A program made the position numbers and the translations under genes. From Baffinella frigidus (taxonomy: Eukaryota > Cryptophyceae > Cryptomonadales > Baffinellaceae): 17,815 nt of DNA. The stretch's first letter is position 1; every line of letters starts with the position of its first letter. The DNA lies in the NCBI GenBank assembly GCA_026770585.1, contig MU646439.1, positions 38,497-56,311 of the forward strand, read 5' to 3'. Shown one piece after another: positions 14,998-17,815 of this stretch. The notes under the pieces were generated by a model. It was not told the origin of the DNA, did no database searches, and was given only the letters and a program-made list of their open reading frames with translations.

Positions 14998-15017
14998 TTC
15001 GTGTGGCAGCCCTCAGT

Positions 15018-15176
15018 CACACAGCGGACTTCGAAGGGGTTTCGAATAACCCTCAAGCGATAAGACCTAGGACCCTACGGTAGGCAACCCGTAGGGGCAT
15101 AGGGGGGTTCCTTTGGATAAGGTAACGGAACGGTGGCCCGAAATGGGCCGAAAAGCCCTTCGTAGCCCGCTGTGTG
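15018..15176. mobile_element. CACACAGCGGAC fold-back, copy B (159 bp)
   Basis: CACACAGCGGACTTCGAAGG pairs with CCCTTCGTAGCCCGCTGTGTG. The core GACCTAGGACCCTACGGTAGG, CCCGTAGGG and ATAAGGTAACGGAA is shared with copy C, and in inverse orientation with copy A at 8959. Confidence 0.88.
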
Positions 15177-15252
15177 GAATGGGAGCAAGCCGCCTGTTTC
15201 AATCTCTTGATGTGCGCTGCGAGTGGGCCGAATTCCTTCCCAACGGCTCAAC

Positions 15253-15504
15253 GGCCCAGTACAAATCATGTTAACCCCTGAACTACTACACCCGAAAGGT
15301 GCAGGGTGCAGGGTGTCTGGTTTAGGGTGTATTGGATCTCATAAAGGTAGGCTTTGGGTTGAGGGTTCCGGGTTTGGGGGTCCCGGTTTATTGCATCTCA
15401 AAAACGAAGGGTTTAGTCTGTGGGGTGCAGGGTGCAGGGTGTCTGGTTTAGGGTGTATTGGATCTCATAAAGGTAGGGCCCAGTACAAATCATGTTAACC
15501 CCTG
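15253..15504 (+). repeat. Two exact direct repeats, overlapping units
   Basis: A 54-bp block (GGTGCAGGGTGCAGGGTGTC... to AAAGGTAGG) is identical at 15298-15351 and 15424-15477. A 28-bp block (GGCCCAGTACAAATCATGTT...) is identical at 15253-15280 and 15477-15504. The order, 28-54-spacer-54-28, means the second 28-bp block directly follows the second 54-bp block. Exact identity indicates a recent event. Confidence 0.92.
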
Positions 15505-15539
15505 GACCAGGTGCGGGTTCCAAGGCGGGCCTGACGAAC

Positions 15540-16312
15540 AGTTGTTGATTACCCGAAACCCTAAACCCGAAACCCTAAACCCGAAACCCGAAACCCGAAA
15601 CCCGAAACCCTACTACCACGAATATAAATGGACCGGTCTGCGAAGCCCACTCTGCCCCCCTAAACCCGAACCCCCGAACTAGGTTCGGGTGGCGTTCCAG
15701 GGCGGGTCTGGCGAACACGAACCCGAATCCCGACACCTGAAACCCGAAGTCTTAAACCCGAAACCCGAAACCCGAAACCCGAATTCTAAACCCGAACCCC
15801 CGAAGCAGGTTCGGGTGGCTGTCGAACGCGGGCCTGACAAACACGAAGCTGCAGCGGCGGTCGAAACGTCGGTTATTCAGCGATAAGACCTAGGACCCTA
15901 CGGTAGGCAATCCGTAGGGACATAGGGGGGGTTCCTACGGATAAGGTAACGGAAACTCGGGCTCTCAGCGCCCGAAAAGCCCTTCGTAACCCGCTTGTGT
16001 GGCCAGGTTCGGGTGGCTGTCGAAGGCGGGATTGACGAAGACGAAGCTGCAGCGGCGGTGGTGCGCGGAATTTTGACCGAAAATCCGGTGGAAATGTCGG
16101 GGAATAATATGTCCTTGTACCGAGCAGTTATTAATTACTACCACGAATATAGATGGACCGGTCTGCGAAGCCCCCCGAAACCCGAACCCCCAAACCAGGT
16201 TCGGGTGGCTGTCGAAGGCGGGTCTGACAAACACGAAGCTGCAGCGGCGGTGGTGCGCGATCCACAACCTCAAGCTCTACTACTACGAGAACCCCCGCGT
16301 ACGCAACCCTGA
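15540..16312. repeat. Composite array: CCCGAAA tracts and a 60-bp GC-rich unit
   Basis: Two modules alternate. TACTACCACGAATATA(A/G)ATGG then ACCGGTCTGCGAAGCCC occurs at about 15608-15648 and 16137-16172. AGGTTCGGGTGGC then AGGCGGG then GACAAACACGAAGCTGCAGC occurs at about 15681, 15806, 16006 and 16197. C-rich telomere-like CCCGAAA and CCCTAAA tracts link them. On plus the units read YYHEY(K/R)WTGLRSP and QVRVAVEGG..HEAAAAV, but the minus strand is open too. Confidence 0.82.
15880..16002. mobile_element. CACACAGCGGAC fold-back, truncated copy C
   Basis: Core AGCGATAAGACCTAGGACCC, CCTACGGTAGG (15897-15907), CCGTAGGGACATAGGGGGG, then CCCTTCGTAACCCGCTTGTG. The left terminal repeat is missing and the composite array joins directly to the core. 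Confidence 0.82.
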
Positions 16313-16585
16313 AACCCGAAACCCGAACACCTGAAACCCGAGAACCCGAAACCCGAAAACCCGAAAGCCGGAACCTGAACACCTGAAACCCGAACACCTG
16401 AACCCCGGAACCCGGAACCCGAAACCCGAAACCGGAGAACCCGAGAACCCGAAACCCGAAACTCCGAAACCCGGAACCCGAATACCTGAAACCCGAGAAC
16501 CCGAAACCTCGAAACCCGAGAACCCGAAACCCGAAACCTGAGAACCCGAAACTCCGAAACCCGAGAACCCGAAAACCTGAAACTA
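16313..16585 (-). repeat. CCCGAAA/CCTGAACA minisatellite
   Basis: Degenerate CCCGAAA, CCGAGAA and CCTGAACA units on plus, a C-rich telomere-like tract. AGAACCCCCGCGTACGC occurs before and after it, at 16289 and 16590, and at 17310. Confidence 0.9.
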
Positions 16586-16616
16586 AGAGAACCCCCGCGT
16601 ACGCCCCTCCATCTAT

Positions 16617-16715
16617 CCCTTAAGTGGCCAGGTGGTCAAATTTGACCGCCAAGAGGTCCTAGGCAGGTCCCATGGCCATACTGTAGGGCCTATGAGCCTA
16701 CTGGCCACTTAAGGG
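16617..16715. mobile_element. 99-bp terminal-inverted-repeat element, copy B
   Basis: CCCTTAAGTGGCCAG and CTGGCCACTTAAGGG are perfect 15-bp ends. The interior GGTCAAATTTGACC palindrome is complete here. Same length and order as 722-820. No target duplication is evident. Confidence 0.88.
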
Positions 16716-17041
16716 ATTCGCCCACTCAGCAGTGACTGACGCCAATCTTCCTCGGGTTTCCGGTGAAGATTGGTCACGTTACGGGCCAAAGAATCTGCAC
16801 TTTGAACGAGAATCGTGTAGAAGGACCGGTTTTCTTTAGGTCCTTTAGGTTTTAAATGCTCCCAACATATGCCAACGACACGCCGTTCCGTAGAAAGGAC
16901 TGCAGAGAAAGCATTTTTGCTTTCGGGTCGCGTTTAGCTCTCCAGTGCAGAGGCTCGTGAGAAGGGGATACCAAAGGCAGCGGTGGCTGCTAAGTGGTCA
17001 ACCCGAAACGCTGAAACCGAAACCCTCAAGCTCTACTACTA
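16716..17041. other. Unassigned stretch with two short hairpins
   Basis: 16742-16773 pairs CCAATCTTC with GAAGATTGG. GAAAGCATTTTTGCTTTC at 16907-16924 is another short stem. AAGCTCTACTACTAC at about 17028 repeats 16272. No gene is seen. Confidence 0.55.
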
Positions 17042-17181
17042 CACTGCCATGGCGGATATTTTGTAAAAGTCGATTCACCCACAAATCTGTCAACTTTAGA
17101 AACGAGGTACACATAATGTGTACTTTTTTACTACACATTCGGTGGTGAGTTGACTGAAACAAAAACTCCGGCCTGGCAGTG
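17042..17181 (-). mobile_element. 140-bp TIR element with TACTA target duplication, copy B
   Basis: Ends CACTGCCATGGCGG and CCGGCCTGGCAGTG. TACTA immediately flanks both sides (17037-17041 and 17182-17186). The interior is the reverse complement of 2636-2775 by shared words (CAAATCTGTCAA, AACGAGGTAC), with a local ACACATAATGTGT palindrome. Confidence 0.92.
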
Positions 17182-17509
17182 TACTAGGGTTGAGGGCTTG
17201 GGGGTTCGGGTTCAGGATTTAGTGTTTGGGTTTACAGGTGACGGGTCACACGAATCCGAACCGCTTTACTATTACCACGTCCCACAGAGAGGGGGGCAGT
17301 GTACTACGAGAACCCCCGCGTACGGAACCCGAAACCCGAAACCCCTGAACACCCCTGAACACCCCGGAAATAACAGAACCCGAAATACTGAACCGAAACC
17401 CCGAAAACCGAAAACCGAAACCGAAGCCCTGAACCCTGAACCCTGTCTCATAGCCGGCGCAAAGAGAATCCTGAAACCCGAAAATCGATGCCCCAAACCC
17501 CAAACTCAA
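17182..17509. repeat. Telomere-like tracts, both orientations
   Basis: G-rich TTGAGGGC / TTCGGG units to about 17240, then an island GACGGGTCACACGAATCCGA, a GGCAGTGTACTACGAGAACC junction, and C-rich CCCGAAA / CCCTGAA units to 17509. Confidence 0.82.
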
Positions 17510-17655
17510 CCGGGAACATGTTTGATTTAAAAGAAAATGGCCCACCAAACCGGATTATGGCCCTGATTAAATTTACGTAGGGCCCTAATTAACCTTCGTC
17601 CAACTCCTACGAACAAATAGGGAATCATTTTCTTTTATATTAAACATGTCCCCGG
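17510..17655. mobile_element. 146-bp fold-back
   Basis: CCGGGAACATGTTTGATTTA pairs with TATTAAACATGTCCCCGG, arms of 30 bp with about four mismatches. The interior GGGCCCTAATTAA / GGCCCTGATTAAA is an internal duplicate. One copy only in the window. Confidence 0.82.
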
Positions 17656-17815
17656 ATTTAAACCCTACACCCGCGATACAGGCCACCGAGCCCAAAGGGG
17701 CGGTCGATCTCAAAGGGGCGATGATTCATAAGTAAATTTACCTATGCCATAGTAATCTCTCCTATGATTTCTCCTATGCATCAACTTTTGAGGCTGGGGC
17801 ACCTCCGACCAACCA
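17656..17815. other. Unassigned end of window
   Basis: AAAGGGGCG occurs twice (about 17694 and 17712) and TCTCCTATG twice near 17757-17778. No gene or fold-back is seen before the sequence ends. Confidence 0.45.

Noticed and set aside
1-17815. CRISPR array, rRNA, tRNA or transposase gene
   Set aside because: No regular repeat-spacer pattern, no recognisable rRNA or tRNA stretch, and no transposase, reverse transcriptase or integrase motif in any frame that I could identify by eye.

Overview
This window looks like repeat-dense nuclear DNA of a eukaryote, probably a photosynthetic protist or green alga. It carries kilobases of degenerate TTTAGGG-type (plant/algal-type) telomere-like arrays, long AT microsatellites and many small fold-back (MITE-like) elements. 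It has no operon structure and no intact gene that I can recognise. TTTAGGG repeats also occur in dinoflagellates and other algae, so I do not assign a taxon.

Layout. 1-498 is a microsatellite followed by an AT-rich array with a GC-rich island. 499-1160 holds three small inverted-repeat elements. 1161-2775 is a patchwork of direct and inverted duplications, ending in a 140-bp fold-back with a target-site-duplication-like flank. 3241-6290 is a 3-kb telomere-like minisatellite whose G-rich strand switches several times and which contains three embedded repeat units. 6331-7229 has three fold-backs. 7440-8440 is a second AT-rich array with five further copies of the GC island seen at 188. 8474-11390 is a near-continuous series of fold-backs, some nested, with segmental duplications. 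11395-12814 is the most gene-like stretch: two degenerate minus-strand reading frames of unknown identity. 13073-14997 is again nested fold-backs, including a 643-bp hairpin with a second element inserted in one arm. 15018-17509 mixes fold-backs with composite and C-rich telomere-like arrays. 17510-17655 is a last fold-back.

How it fits together. I see no transposase, reverse transcriptase, integrase, rRNA or tRNA. The fold-backs therefore look like non-autonomous elements mobilised, if at all, by enzymes encoded elsewhere. Several families have two or three members here, some of exactly equal length and some in opposite orientation. Three loci provide internal empty-site comparisons: the 181-bp element at 8557 against 12259-12266, the 111-bp element at 14223 against the other arm of its host hairpin, and the 129-bp element at 11193 against 1480-1680. 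These are the best evidence of actual insertion. Nearly all open reading frames longer than 60 codons are translations of minisatellites or hairpins and are not annotated as genes.
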